Shown one piece after another: positions 1 to 8,682 of a stretch of 64,000 nucleotides of DNA. Origin of the DNA: Lutibacter sp. (GTDB lineage: Bacteria; Bacteroidota; Bacteroidia; Flavobacteriales; Flavobacteriaceae); the NCBI RefSeq assembly GCF_016342705.1, contig NZ_JAEINV010000004.1, positions 124,001 through 188,000 of the forward strand. The letters run 5' to 3'. Below the pieces are notes generated by a model. The model searched no databases. It saw only the letters and a program-made list of their open reading frames with translations, and was not told the origin of the DNA. Positions within the stretch are counted from its first letter, which is position 1; every line of letters starts with the position of its first letter. A program made the translations under genes and the position numbers.

Positions 1-296
1 TTAATTCCAATAATTTGAGCTGGCAAAGTATCTATTTCATGTAGTTTTTTAGCGCCTAAATATTTCCCAACAGTTGCAGAAATAGCAGAACGTGTTTGCG
101 CCAAAATCCAAACCATTGCAGATATAAAAGAACCCGCAATACCAACAGCTGCCAAAGCTTCCGTTGGGTGATCTTGAATATTTCCAACAATAGCAGTATC
201 AGTAATTGAGAGTAACGGTTCTGCGATTCCAGAAATAATGGCTGGAATGGCTAATTTATTAATAGATTTAAAAGATATGTTCGTTTTTTTATGCAT
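1..296 (-). CDS. MATE family efflux transporter (N-terminal part, runs off the window)
   Basis: Reading leftward from an ATG at 296 gives an open frame of 98 codons to the window edge. After a short basic start come IPAIISGIAEPLLS, TDTAIVG, an AAVGIAGSF segment and MVWILAQTRSAISATVG. This matches the first two membrane helices of MATE/DinF-type multidrug or toxic-compound antiporters, which use a sodium or proton gradient in the inner membrane. The start overlaps the end of the upstream acetyltransferase gene by 8 bases, so it is probably the last visible member of the operon that begins with the AddB-like gene. The substrate cannot be told from the sequence, and the C-terminal part is outside the window. 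Confidence 0.85.
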   Translation of the reverse strand, partial: MHKKTNISFKSINKLAIPAIISGIAEPLLSITDTAIVGNIQDHPTEALAAVGIAGSFISAMVWILAQTRSAISATVGKYLGAKKLHEIDTLPAQIIGI

Positions 297-795
297 TTAA
301 AACAAGTTCAAAACAATAAAAAGGAAATGCACTTTGTTTGGGGAAATATATAGATTCTAACTGTTTATAATTTCGGTTTTGATAGAATTTTATATTTCTT
401 GAATTCTGACTAAACGTATCTAATCGCACGGAATTATAGTTGTTTTCACTAGCGTAATTTTCTGCAAAATCCATTAACTGTTGCGCATAACCTTTACTTT
501 GAAATTTTGGATGCACTGCCAACCTATGAATATATAAATTGTTTGAATTGTTAGTTAACCATTGTACACTTTTATATTCAACATCTTCAATTTCGGTAAG
601 CGCTATAATTCCAATAATTGTGTTGTCAATTTCAAGCTTATAAAGTTGTTGCAATTCAATATCATTCTTTAAAACTTCTAAGGAAGGATAATGTTCATTC
701 CATTGAAAAATTCCCTTTTCATTTAAGTGTTGTGCACAACTTTTTGTAAGTGAATACATTTGATTTAAATCTTTTATGGATGCTTTTTTAATCAT
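289..795 (-). CDS. GNAT family N-acetyltransferase
   Basis: This 168-residue protein is the usual length for a single-domain GNAT enzyme, which moves an acetyl group from acetyl-CoA to an amine. The acetyl-CoA binding motif A is clear: RLAV at 91-94 followed by QSKGYA at 99-104, then a helix. A C-terminal strand-helix block (LDTFSQN to FYQNRNYKQL, about 125-146) fits the end of the fold. The substrate is unknown. Its ATG overlaps the stop of the upstream hydrolase as ATGA, and its end overlaps the MATE start, so the three are probably translated in a coupled way. Confidence 0.85.
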   Translation of the reverse strand: MIKKASIKDLNQMYSLTKSCAQHLNEKGIFQWNEHYPSLEVLKNDIELQQLYKLEIDNTIIGIIALTEIEDVEYKSVQWLTNNSNNLYIHRLAVHPKFQSKGYAQQLMDFAENYASENNYNSVRLDTFSQNSRNIKFYQNRNYKQLESIYFPKQSAFPFYCFELVLNA

Positions 796-1640
796 TTTCT
801 CAAAATAAATTCAATGGTTTTAGCAACAACTTTCTCTAAATAATTTGGCATAATTTTACTATTCCAAGGTTGTATATTACCTAACGAATGATTCATATCT
901 TTTATTAATAAAAGTTCACTGTTAGGATTCCAAGAATGTAAATTTTCAGCTTCGTTTGGCAACACAACATCGTCATTTGATCCGTGAATAATTAAATGTG
1001 GAATGGTTAATTTAGAAATTGCATTTTTAATAGTTAACCTCGCTTCATTTTCTTTAAAATTTGTGTAAAACTCAAAGTAATGTGGCATTTTTTGCTTGGT
1101 TCTGGAGTTTTCAACGTATGATATTCCATCTTTTCGCCACGTTTCTAAAAGATTTCCTGTAGGAAAACGCGTTCCAAAATCTGACACAGAAGACCACGTA
1201 ATTACTTTGGAAATTTTACTGTTTTCTGAAGCTTTTATGGATACAATTCCACCTCCACGAGAATGTCCAATTAAAATAATATTTTTAACATCAATTTCAT
1301 TTTCAAAACTTTCGTTGGTACAAATCCAATTTATGACATCTTCTAAATCATTTAATTCTATGGTAAAATTATTTTCTCCAAAAGCATTTAAATCTGGAAA
1401 ATCAATTGCGTTTTCAACCGTTCCACCGTTATGAGAAAAATTAAATTTAACGAAAAACAAATTGCTTTCCACAAACTTTGGGGCTGTTAAATTCCACGCG
1501 CCCCAGTCTTTATATCCTTTGTAGCCATGACAAAAAATAACTACTGCTTTTTTTGTGTTGTTTTGATTGAAATAAACATCGGTTACTATTGGTTTTTTAT
1601 GGAGCTTACTTTTTACAACTGTGTTTATTATTGATTTCAT
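792..1640 (-). CDS. alpha/beta fold hydrolase (dienelactone hydrolase / S9-like)
   Basis: A 282-residue cytoplasmic alpha/beta hydrolase with no signal peptide. The nucleophile elbow is GHSRGG, with Ser127 as likely nucleophile. The acid is probably Asp223 or Asp224 in the HGSNDD segment, and the base is His251 in DMNHSLG. An HGYKG stretch near residue 39 after strand 3 is the expected oxyanion-hole region. The family cleaves esters, amides or peptides, and the substrate cannot be predicted. The gene starts 9 bases after the AddB-like gene and overlaps the GNAT gene by 4 bases, so it looks cotranscribed with both. Nothing suggests a functional link with DNA repair beyond position. Confidence 0.8.
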   Translation of the reverse strand: MKSIINTVVKSKLHKKPIVTDVYFNQNNTKKAVVIFCHGYKGYKDWGAWNLTAPKFVESNLFFVKFNFSHNGGTVENAIDFPDLNAFGENNFTIELNDLEDVINWICTNESFENEIDVKNIILIGHSRGGGIVSIKASENSKISKVITWSSVSDFGTRFPTGNLLETWRKDGISYVENSRTKQKMPHYFEFYTNFKENEARLTIKNAISKLTIPHLIIHGSNDDVVLPNEAENLHSWNPNSELLLIKDMNHSLGNIQPWNSKIMPNYLEKVVAKTIEFILRK

Positions 1641-1649
1641 TTTTATGAT

Positions 1650-4394
1650 TTAAAAAGGTAAATTCTCGTTTTGTTTAAACGGAATGTCTGGATTTAATAT
1701 TTCTACAATAATTTCTTTTATCGTGTCTAAAAATAAGTCTAAATTTTCTGGTTGAATACTGTTTTCATTTGCGCCTCTTTTTTCTGAAAAATTCATTTTT
1801 AAAAACCCTGAGTTTAAGTTTTTAAATGAAATAATACCGGCTTCTAAAGGTTTTGAATTGTTATAATTTTCGTCCTTAGTAAATATATAAGCATACAATA
1901 ATACCTGAAGTGCTTTGGTATATTTGTAATCTTCTTTTAACAGCGAAAAATCAGATATTTTCAAATCTTTCGCCTCAACTTTTCCGGTTTTGTAATCTAT
2001 TATTCTGGTAACACCATCCAATTCATCAATTCTATCAACAATTCCTTTTATTTTTATTGGAAAATCCACACCTTCAATTTCAATAAAAGTTTCAAGATTC
2101 TTTTCTAATGAAATAATTTTAAGTTGTTTATTCTGATTTAAAATATCCATTTCTTGTTTTAAAAATCTCTCAATATGATTTTTACAAACTTCAAAAATAA
2201 GTTTATTTTTTCCTGTTTTTATATTTCCTTTTGTGTAATATTCTTCAAAATTAAAAACCAATAACGTTTCAATTTTTTCAAACATTTCTTTTATATCATT
2301 TTTTGTAATGTATTGATTAACAAAAGGTTTATACAAACTTTCCAATACCTCATGAATTACAGTCCCCATGGTGTTTACGGCAATAGTTTCTTCAACTTCA
2401 TTATCGTCGCTTATTTTAAGAATTTTTTGTTCATAAAATTTAATAGGATTGTAAATGTAATTTGCAATAGCAGAAGGTGAAATTCCCTTTGCAAAAACTG
2501 CTTTCAGGCTTTCTATAATTTCAGGAGTTTTAGGTATTTCTAGTAAAACATGTTCAACTTTTTGAACTTTTGGACTAATTACTATTTTTTCTATAACACT
2601 ATTCCCAATTTCCAATTTTGTTAAAAACCTACTTTTTTCGCCAGAACCGTATCCATCAGATTCTGTATTATATAATAAATACACATTTGTAGCCCGTTGT
2701 AACAATCTTTGAAAATGATACGAGAAAATGGCATCTTTTTCTTGGTACGTTGGCAAGCCAAAATATTTTTTTACATCATACGGAATAAATGAAATTTCAT
2801 TTTTACCACCAGGTAATACGCCTTCGTTTACGGATGTGATTATAACCGTTTCAAAGTCTAACGCTCTTGTTTCCAACATCCCCATTAATTGTAACCCTTT
2901 TAATGGCTCTCCTTGAAATGACAATTTTTCATTTTGCAATAACTGATGAAAAAATAAATTTAGCGTTTTTAAATTATCTATATGTTTGTATTTGTTATTT
3001 AAAGTCTCTAATTGCTGAAATATACTGTAAAATCTAAATAAATACTCTTTTTCAACTCCTACTACAAACGTTTTTATTTCGGTTATTAGATCTATACATT
3101 TTTTAATAAAGGCATTTACATCAGAAGAAAAGTTTACTAGAGAAAATATTAATTGCATATCCTCACATTCCAAAGTTGTTAAAAAATGTTTCAACTCTGT
3201 TAATGATAAAAATATTGAATTCTGCAACTTAATTTTTGAAATTAATTTTTGGAGTACTTCCCCATTCAATTGGTTCAAAAAAGGATCATTAAACACTTTT
3301 AACAGGTCTTTAAAATAAAATTGGCCTTTGCTAGTGTCGGAAAATTTTTGTTGATTTAAATGTAGTTTAAATAGTTTTTCAAACAAACTTGCAAATGGAA
3401 TATCTTTTAAAGGATACCCCATAGTTATATTTATATTTTCAACATTATTTGGTAACGAGTTTAAAGTAATTGGTAATAAATTTTCATCCGCCAACACCAG
3501 AGCTGTTTCATTAAATTTTTGAAATCCCGAAAATAATTCACCTACATATTTTATTTGGGTATTATTTTTAGGGGCTCCAATAATTCGGATATTTTTAGCA
3601 GAAGTTTCAGGATTTTCTACCCATAAAAATGGATTTTTTTTATAGTAAGGCCATTCATTTCTATAACGTCTTAAAAAGGCTCCAGCCTCATTTAAATTAT
3701 CTAAAATAGCCGTACTGGTATCCCAATAAATGGTTGCTAAATTATTATTTAATAACTCCTGAAAAATTGTCTCTTCAGCTTTATTTAGTGCATTAAAACC
3801 AACAAACACAAAATTGCTATCACCTTGGTTTTGCATAAAAAATTCTAAGTTTTTTGTGGCCTCTCTATAAATAAGTCCCTGATAGCCGACCTTATTTTTT
3901 CTTAAATCTTTATAGAATGTTGTATATAATATGTTTAAGTATTCAAAAAATTGAAAATAATTAATGGCTAATTCACTAGGTTTTTTATTTTCAAACCATT
4001 CATTAAGTCTATTTACATCTCTTAGGTTTTCAAAAAAAGCATTGGTATCTACCAGATAACTATCTAAATCGTTAAAATCATGTAAAGCTATAGTTGCCCA
4101 TTGTGAAAATGTTTCAAATGTATCAACATTTTCAGCTGGCATCTTTTTTTTATAGATGGAATAAAATTCAAAAATAAGTTGAATATTATCTATAAGTTGT
4201 ATGTCTGCTAATTCTTGAATAAAATTTTCAATACTGATAATTTTTGGCAATACTTGAACTGAAGTAGCTTGAGAAATTAATTCTTCTTTTAAAAACACAC
4301 AAGATCTTTGACTAGGTAAAATAAAGATAATAGTACTACTCTTGGTATGTTTACTAAACACATCTTTTACAACTTTTGAAATAAACGAATTCAT
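1650..4394 (-). CDS. AddB-like PD-(D/E)XK nuclease/helicase-like protein
   Basis: This 914-residue protein has a C-terminal PD-(D/E)XK nuclease domain: GIVDRIDELDG followed by IDYKTGK, with catalytic Asp and Lys near residues 800-802, and a following QVLLYAY helix. The long front part looks like the inactivated helicase fold of AddB. An N-terminal FILPSQRSCVFLKEEL occupies the Walker A position without a normal GxGKT. AddB partners AddA (RecB-like) in processing double-strand DNA ends for recombination. The likely partner is encoded at 8666-11818 on the same strand, but four genes intervene. I see no four-cysteine iron-sulfur signature. Starts at an ATG, and a terminator of the upstream OmpA gene lies just before it. 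Confidence 0.8.
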   Translation of the reverse strand: MNSFISKVVKDVFSKHTKSSTIIFILPSQRSCVFLKEELISQATSVQVLPKIISIENFIQELADIQLIDNIQLIFEFYSIYKKKMPAENVDTFETFSQWATIALHDFNDLDSYLVDTNAFFENLRDVNRLNEWFENKKPSELAINYFQFFEYLNILYTTFYKDLRKNKVGYQGLIYREATKNLEFFMQNQGDSNFVFVGFNALNKAEETIFQELLNNNLATIYWDTSTAILDNLNEAGAFLRRYRNEWPYYKKNPFLWVENPETSAKNIRIIGAPKNNTQIKYVGELFSGFQKFNETALVLADENLLPITLNSLPNNVENINITMGYPLKDIPFASLFEKLFKLHLNQQKFSDTSKGQFYFKDLLKVFNDPFLNQLNGEVLQKLISKIKLQNSIFLSLTELKHFLTTLECEDMQLIFSLVNFSSDVNAFIKKCIDLITEIKTFVVGVEKEYLFRFYSIFQQLETLNNKYKHIDNLKTLNLFFHQLLQNEKLSFQGEPLKGLQLMGMLETRALDFETVIITSVNEGVLPGGKNEISFIPYDVKKYFGLPTYQEKDAIFSYHFQRLLQRATNVYLLYNTESDGYGSGEKSRFLTKLEIGNSVIEKIVISPKVQKVEHVLLEIPKTPEIIESLKAVFAKGISPSAIANYIYNPIKFYEQKILKISDDNEVEETIAVNTMGTVIHEVLESLYKPFVNQYITKNDIKEMFEKIETLLVFNFEEYYTKGNIKTGKNKLIFEVCKNHIERFLKQEMDILNQNKQLKIISLEKNLETFIEIEGVDFPIKIKGIVDRIDELDGVTRIIDYKTGKVEAKDLKISDFSLLKEDYKYTKALQVLLYAYIFTKDENYNNSKPLEAGIISFKNLNSGFLKMNFSEKRGANENSIQPENLDLFLDTIKEIIVEILNPDIPFKQNENLPF

Positions 4395-4421
4395 ATGACT
4401 TCTTTAAGATTATAAAAATAA

Positions 4422-4450
4422 AAAAAGCCACTCTAATAGAGTGGCTTTTT
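4422..4450 (-). terminator. Intrinsic terminator after the first OmpA gene
   Basis: An 8-bp perfect stem (4427-4434 with 4438-4445) with a 3-base loop is flanked by A and T runs that lengthen the stem to 13 pairs. It lies 24 bases past the stop of the leftward OmpA gene and before the AddB-like start, so it most likely ends OmpA transcription. Its symmetry means it could also work in the other direction. Confidence 0.85.
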
Positions 4451-4473
4451 AAAGTTATTTTAAGTTTTATTAA

Positions 4474-5838
4474 TTAGTTCACTAATTTAACATCAACTCT
4501 TCTATTTTGAGCTCTTCCAGCTCTATTCATATTTGTAGCAATTGGATTTTTTTCTCCATATCCTTTAGCATCTAAATTACTTGAAGAAACTCCCTTACTT
4601 ACTAAATAATCTTTTACAGCAGTAGCTCTACTTTGAGATAGTTCTAAATTTCTAGCATCACCTCCTACACTATCTGTATGACCTTCAATTGTAAATTTAG
4701 CTGTGCTAAATTTTGACATAATAACTGCAGCCTCATCCAATTTGGCAAAAGTTTCCTTTTTAAATGTAGATTTTCCAGTATCAAAATAAACTGTTTTAAA
4801 CAATTCTTCTAATTTAGCAACCTCTGTTTTAGTAATTTCTGGACATCCTTTGTTTGATGCGGGTCCAGCAACATTAATACAATCATCATCCTTATCTAAA
4901 ACACCGTCTCCGTCAGTATCTGGCCAAGGACAACCTTTATTTTCTATTGGACCTGCAACATTTGGACATGCATCATTTTTATCAACAACGCCATCACCAT
5001 CAGTATCAGGACAACCATTGTTAGCTTTTGTTCCTTTCTCAGTAGGACAAGCATCATCTTTATCCGCTATACCATCACCATCAGTATCAGGACAACCGTT
5101 TAAAGCAGGAATCCCTGCAACATTTGGACAATCATCTTTAGAATCAATAATGCCATCATTATCAGAGTCTGGACATCCATTATATTCACTTAAACCAAAA
5201 ACTTCTGGACACGCATCATATGTATCATAAACACCGTCTCCGTCTTTATCATTTCCACCAAATTTGATAACTACACCAAATGAATGTTGAAAATGTTGAA
5301 CAATAGCACTTTCAAATGTATGTTTGTATTTAGATTCTAAGTTTAAACCTATATTTTGGTTGAACCAAAAGTTTATACCTATACCTCCGTTAAAAGTACC
5401 AGTTCCGTAATTATCCATCCAAGTATAACCTCCTCCAACTAATGCGTAAGGGTCTACAAAAGATGTTTCACCAATCACTTCATTAAGATCATATTTTACC
5501 GCACCATCTAATCCAAAATAAGAAAGGTCAGAAACATTATTATCTCCAACTTTTGAAATTTTATTTAGAGATCCAGCCGCTTCAACACTAAATCCATCTG
5601 CTAAATATTTACTTGCTGTTATTCTTGAAATAGCAGGCAAAACATTATAGTGATCACCCGTATTAAAATATTCACTAAACCAGGTTCCGTGACCCGCAAG
5701 ACCTGCGTTTGTTGGATAAAAATCAACCGCATTAGATCCTATTCCAATTGCTATTGTATTATTTTTATCTTGAGCACTCAAACTACTAGTCCCAACAACT
5801 AGTAATAAACCTATTAAAATTAATTTAAATTGTTTCAT
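4474..5838 (-). CDS. OmpA family outer-membrane protein with thrombospondin type 3 repeats
   Basis: 454 residues with a signal peptide (about 1-23, ending SLSAQ). An N-terminal eight-strand-type beta-barrel covers about 25-200. Calcium-binding TSP3 repeats of the form DxDxDGxxDxxDxCP follow, about 200-335. The C-terminal OmpA peptidoglycan-binding domain covers about 349-454, with [14 protein letters not shown] and QNRRVDV motifs. Such proteins tie the outer membrane to the cell wall. The second copy at 5959-7320 has the same architecture, and 11857-12504 is a barrel-only relative. The gene is flanked by terminators on both sides, so it is probably transcribed alone, but I found no convincing promoter box in the short gap upstream. 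Confidence 0.92.
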   Translation of the reverse strand: MKQFKLILIGLLLVVGTSSLSAQDKNNTIAIGIGSNAVDFYPTNAGLAGHGTWFSEYFNTGDHYNVLPAISRITASKYLADGFSVEAAGSLNKISKVGDNNVSDLSYFGLDGAVKYDLNEVIGETSFVDPYALVGGGYTWMDNYGTGTFNGGIGINFWFNQNIGLNLESKYKHTFESAIVQHFQHSFGVVIKFGGNDKDGDGVYDTYDACPEVFGLSEYNGCPDSDNDGIIDSKDDCPNVAGIPALNGCPDTDGDGIADKDDACPTEKGTKANNGCPDTDGDGVVDKNDACPNVAGPIENKGCPWPDTDGDGVLDKDDDCINVAGPASNKGCPEITKTEVAKLEELFKTVYFDTGKSTFKKETFAKLDEAAVIMSKFSTAKFTIEGHTDSVGGDARNLELSQSRATAVKDYLVSKGVSSSNLDAKGYGEKNPIATNMNRAGRAQNRRVDVKLVN

Positions 5839-5906
5839 TGTTTGTAATTTATTTGTAATTCAACTATTTTATAAAGATAGCCTAAAATGATTAAAAATTA
5901 TAAAAT

Positions 5907-5937
5907 AAAAAGCTGTCTCAAGGATGAGACAGCTTTT
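5907..5937 (-). terminator. Intrinsic terminator between the two OmpA genes
   Basis: A 10-bp perfect stem (5911-5920 with 5925-5934) and a 4-base loop, flanked by A and T runs, lies 22 bases past the stop of the second OmpA gene. It should keep its transcription from running into the next OmpA gene. Confidence 0.88.
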
Positions 5938-5958
5938 ATGTTATATATAAAAAATTAA

Positions 5959-7320
5959 TTATTTAATTTCTTTTATCTCAACTCTTCTATTGTTAAATCT
6001 ACCTTCTTTAGTTGCATTTGTATCAATAGGTGCTGTTTGACCAAATCCTTTTGTAGATAATCTGTCTGCGCTAACTCCTTTACTAACTAAATAAGCTTTC
6101 ACTGAATTTGCTCTAGCAGTAGATAAACTCATGTTTTTAGCAGCAGAACCTGTATTGTCAGTATGACCATTTACAGCAAAGTTAAACTTTAAGTTTTCAT
6201 TTTGATTTAAAACAGTAGCAACTTGATCTAAAATAACTGCAACATCTTTTCTAATTTCAGACTTTCCTGTATCAAAATTAACACCTTTTGCAGCCGCGTT
6301 TACTGTAGTTTCATCTTTAAATATTTCTGGACAACCGTGATTAGCAGCAGGACCTGGAACTTCAACACAGTTATCAATTAAATCAATTACACCATCTCCA
6401 TCAGTGTCTTTAAAAGGACAACCTGCATTTGTTTTAGGACCTGGTACATTTGGACAAGCATCATCTTTATCTGTAACACCATCTCCGTCAGCATCTGGAC
6501 AACCATGCATTTCTTTTAAACCTGCAACAGTTGGACATTTATCTTTCATATCAGGAACACCATCAGCATCTGTATCAGGACAACCATGGAATTCAGCTAA
6601 ACCAGCAACGTCTGGACATTTATCACAACAATCCATAACACCATCATTATCAGCATCTGTATCAGGGCAACCATTAAATTCAGCTAAACCAAAAACACCT
6701 GGACAATCATCATCTTTATCTCTAATTCCGTCACCATCTGTATCAGAGTTTCCGAATTTCCAAGTTAAACCAATTGAATGTTGAAACATTTTAAAATCAG
6801 TAGGTGTATTTACTTTTTTATAACCTGAAGTGAAGTTAATCCCAACATTGTCAGAAATCCAAGCATTAAAACCTCCACCAACATTTACACTTATACCATC
6901 TTTTGATCCAACCCAGTTTTCTCCTACACCAACATATAAGAAAGGATCAAACCAACCTGTTTGGCCTAAAGCATTGTTTAAATCATATTTTACGTTTAAA
7001 TCAACCGCTGCAAAAGTTACATCAGCCCCAGATCCCCAAGGTCTATCAACTTTATTATATGATCCAGCTAATTCTAAACTAAATCCTTTATCTAAATATC
7101 TAGATGCAGAAATTTTACTTAACCAAGGAAGTATGTTTAAATTGTTTCCATCATAATCAAATGACCCGAAATATCCTGACTTCGCATCAGAATTTGTACT
7201 AATATCAATAGAATTAGTTCCAAAAGTTAACATCCAAGGGTTTTCTTTGTCCTGAGCGTTAGTATTGCTAAAGGATGCAATCATTAACAAAGCCAGTAAG
7301 GCAATTTTTAAGTGTTTCAT
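5959..7320 (-). CDS. OmpA family outer-membrane protein with thrombospondin type 3 repeats
   Basis: Paralog of the OmpA protein at 4474-5838, 453 residues. I start it at the ATG at 7320, because the frame upstream offers only a TTG and the ATG gives a clean signal peptide (MKHLKIALLALLMIAS, ending NAQ). A beta-barrel covers about 25-200. Five to six TSP3 repeats follow, one with an unusual CCDKCPD pair of cysteines. The OmpA domain (about 350-453) has FDTGKSEI, NGHTDNTG and NNRRVEIKE. Role: outer-membrane to peptidoglycan anchoring, possibly calcium-dependent. It has its own terminator and a good promoter about 75 bases upstream, consistent with an abundant, singly transcribed envelope protein. 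Confidence 0.92.
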   Translation of the reverse strand: MKHLKIALLALLMIASFSNTNAQDKENPWMLTFGTNSIDISTNSDAKSGYFGSFDYDGNNLNILPWLSKISASRYLDKGFSLELAGSYNKVDRPWGSGADVTFAAVDLNVKYDLNNALGQTGWFDPFLYVGVGENWVGSKDGISVNVGGGFNAWISDNVGINFTSGYKKVNTPTDFKMFQHSIGLTWKFGNSDTDGDGIRDKDDDCPGVFGLAEFNGCPDTDADNDGVMDCCDKCPDVAGLAEFHGCPDTDADGVPDMKDKCPTVAGLKEMHGCPDADGDGVTDKDDACPNVPGPKTNAGCPFKDTDGDGVIDLIDNCVEVPGPAANHGCPEIFKDETTVNAAAKGVNFDTGKSEIRKDVAVILDQVATVLNQNENLKFNFAVNGHTDNTGSAAKNMSLSTARANSVKAYLVSKGVSADRLSTKGFGQTAPIDTNATKEGRFNNRRVEIKEIK

Positions 7321-7393
7321 TTTCAATAAATTAAATTAAATGTTCTTTTTATTTTTAACCTGAAATAAGCTTACGCAGTATCTTAAATTTTAG

Positions 7394-7426
7394 CAAATTT
7401 ACAAAATATTCTTAAATACTGTACAA
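7394..7426 (-). promoter_or_regulatory. Bacteroidota-type promoter for the second OmpA gene
   Basis: On the minus strand, TTG at 7426-7424, a 22-base spacer, then TAAATTTG at 7401-7394 match the Flavobacterium consensus (TTG, 17-23 bases, TAnnTTTG). The predicted leader is about 70 bases. Confidence 0.6.
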
Positions 7427-7439
7427 TATTAGAATAAAT

Positions 7440-8633
7440 CTAGACAATTTTCAACTTTTTTCCTATTTTAATAAAGGCTTTTATTGCTTTGTCCAAATGT
7501 TCTTTAGTGTGAGCTGCAGACAATTGAACCCTTATTCTGGCCTTTCCTTTTGGAACAACTGGAAAAAAGAAACCTATTACATAAATGCCTTCTTCCAATA
7601 ATTGACTTGCCATTTCTTGAGCTAATTTAGCATCATACAACATTACGGGCACAATAGCTGAGTCTCCTCTAACAATATCAAAACCAGCTGCTATCATTTT
7701 TTCTTTAAAATAATTCGTATTTTCTTCTAGTTTATCTCTTAAGGATGTATCTCTAGATATCATTTCAAATACTTTTAACGAAGCACCCACAATAGCCGGA
7801 GCTAGTGAGTTTGAAAATAAATAAGGGCGAGACCTTTGGCGTAATAGCTCAATAATCTCTTTTTTTCCAGTTGTATAACCTCCCATTGCGCCTCCAAGTG
7901 CTTTACCTAAAGTCCCTGTGATAATATCAACTCTACCAATTACATTTCTAAGTTCCAGCGTTCCTCTTCCGGTTTTACCAATAAATCCAGCTGCATGGCA
8001 TTCATCTACCATAACTAAAGCATCATACTTATCTGCTAAATCACAAATTTTATCTAAACTAGCAACAACCCCATCCATAGAAAACACACCATCTGTTACA
8101 ATAATTTTAAAACGATGTTCTTTTTTTGATGCTTCAATTAGTTGTTCTTCTAATGAAGCCATGTCATTATTATCATATCTATAACGCGCTGCTTTACATA
8201 ATCTAACACCATCTATAATAGATGCATGATTTAAAGAGTCGGAAATAATGGCGTCTTCATCTGAAAATAAAGGTTCAAAAACACCTCCATTTGCATCAAA
8301 AGCTGCTGCATATAAAATAGTGTCTTCTGTTTGATAGAAATTTGCAATTGTTTGTTCTAATTGTTTGTGAATATCTTGCGTTCCACAAATAAAACGAACT
8401 GAAGACATTCCATACCCGTGAGAATCTAAGGCTTCTTTTGCTGCTTGAATAACTTCTGGATTATTGGATAATCCCAAATAATTATTTGCGCAAAAATTGA
8501 TAACTTCTTCTCCTGTGCTAATTTTAATGACTGCGTCTTGAGAACTCGTTATAATTCTTTCCGATTTATACAAACCGGCATCCTTTATTTCTTGTAATTC
8601 TTTTTGTAAGTGTTGTTGAATTTTTCCGTACAT
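7440..8633 (-). CDS. kbl: glycine C-acetyltransferase (2-amino-3-ketobutyrate CoA ligase)
   Basis: This 397-residue pyridoxal-phosphate enzyme of the alpha-oxoamine synthase family cleaves 2-amino-3-ketobutyrate with CoA to glycine and acetyl-CoA in threonine breakdown. Long stretches agree with E. coli Kbl as I remember it, such as [37 protein letters not shown] and [14 protein letters not shown]. Lys244 in [10 protein letters not shown] is the PLP lysine, His136 stacks on the cofactor, and Asp210 and His213 complete the site. The local DECHAAGF differs from the usual D-S-H form. No threonine dehydrogenase gene lies beside it. It has its own promoter inside the end of the upstream RecB-like gene. 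Confidence 0.92.
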   Translation of the reverse strand: MYGKIQQHLQKELQEIKDAGLYKSERIITSSQDAVIKISTGEEVINFCANNYLGLSNNPEVIQAAKEALDSHGYGMSSVRFICGTQDIHKQLEQTIANFYQTEDTILYAAAFDANGGVFEPLFSDEDAIISDSLNHASIIDGVRLCKAARYRYDNNDMASLEEQLIEASKKEHRFKIIVTDGVFSMDGVVASLDKICDLADKYDALVMVDECHAAGFIGKTGRGTLELRNVIGRVDIITGTLGKALGGAMGGYTTGKKEIIELLRQRSRPYLFSNSLAPAIVGASLKVFEMISRDTSLRDKLEENTNYFKEKMIAAGFDIVRGDSAIVPVMLYDAKLAQEMASQLLEEGIYVIGFFFPVVPKGKARIRVQLSAAHTKEHLDKAIKAFIKIGKKLKIV

Positions 8634-8650
8634 AATTTGGTTATTTTACA

Positions 8651-8682
8651 CAAATTTATGTTATTTTAAACTTCTTCCACAA
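8651..8682 (-). promoter_or_regulatory. Promoter for kbl, overlapping the end of the RecB-like gene
   Basis: Minus strand: TTG at 8682-8680, a 21-base spacer, TAAATTTG at 8658-8651. The start codon at 8633 follows after about 17 bases, so the leader is short. The -33 element lies inside the last codons of the RecB-like gene. Confidence 0.6.

Noticed and set aside
4850-5230. Long plus-strand open frame opposite the TSP3 repeats of the first OmpA gene
   Set aside because: Its proline- and serine-rich product is the mirror of the repetitive calcium-binding codons, and a similar frame lies opposite the second OmpA gene at 6404-6784. No promoter or start context supports it.
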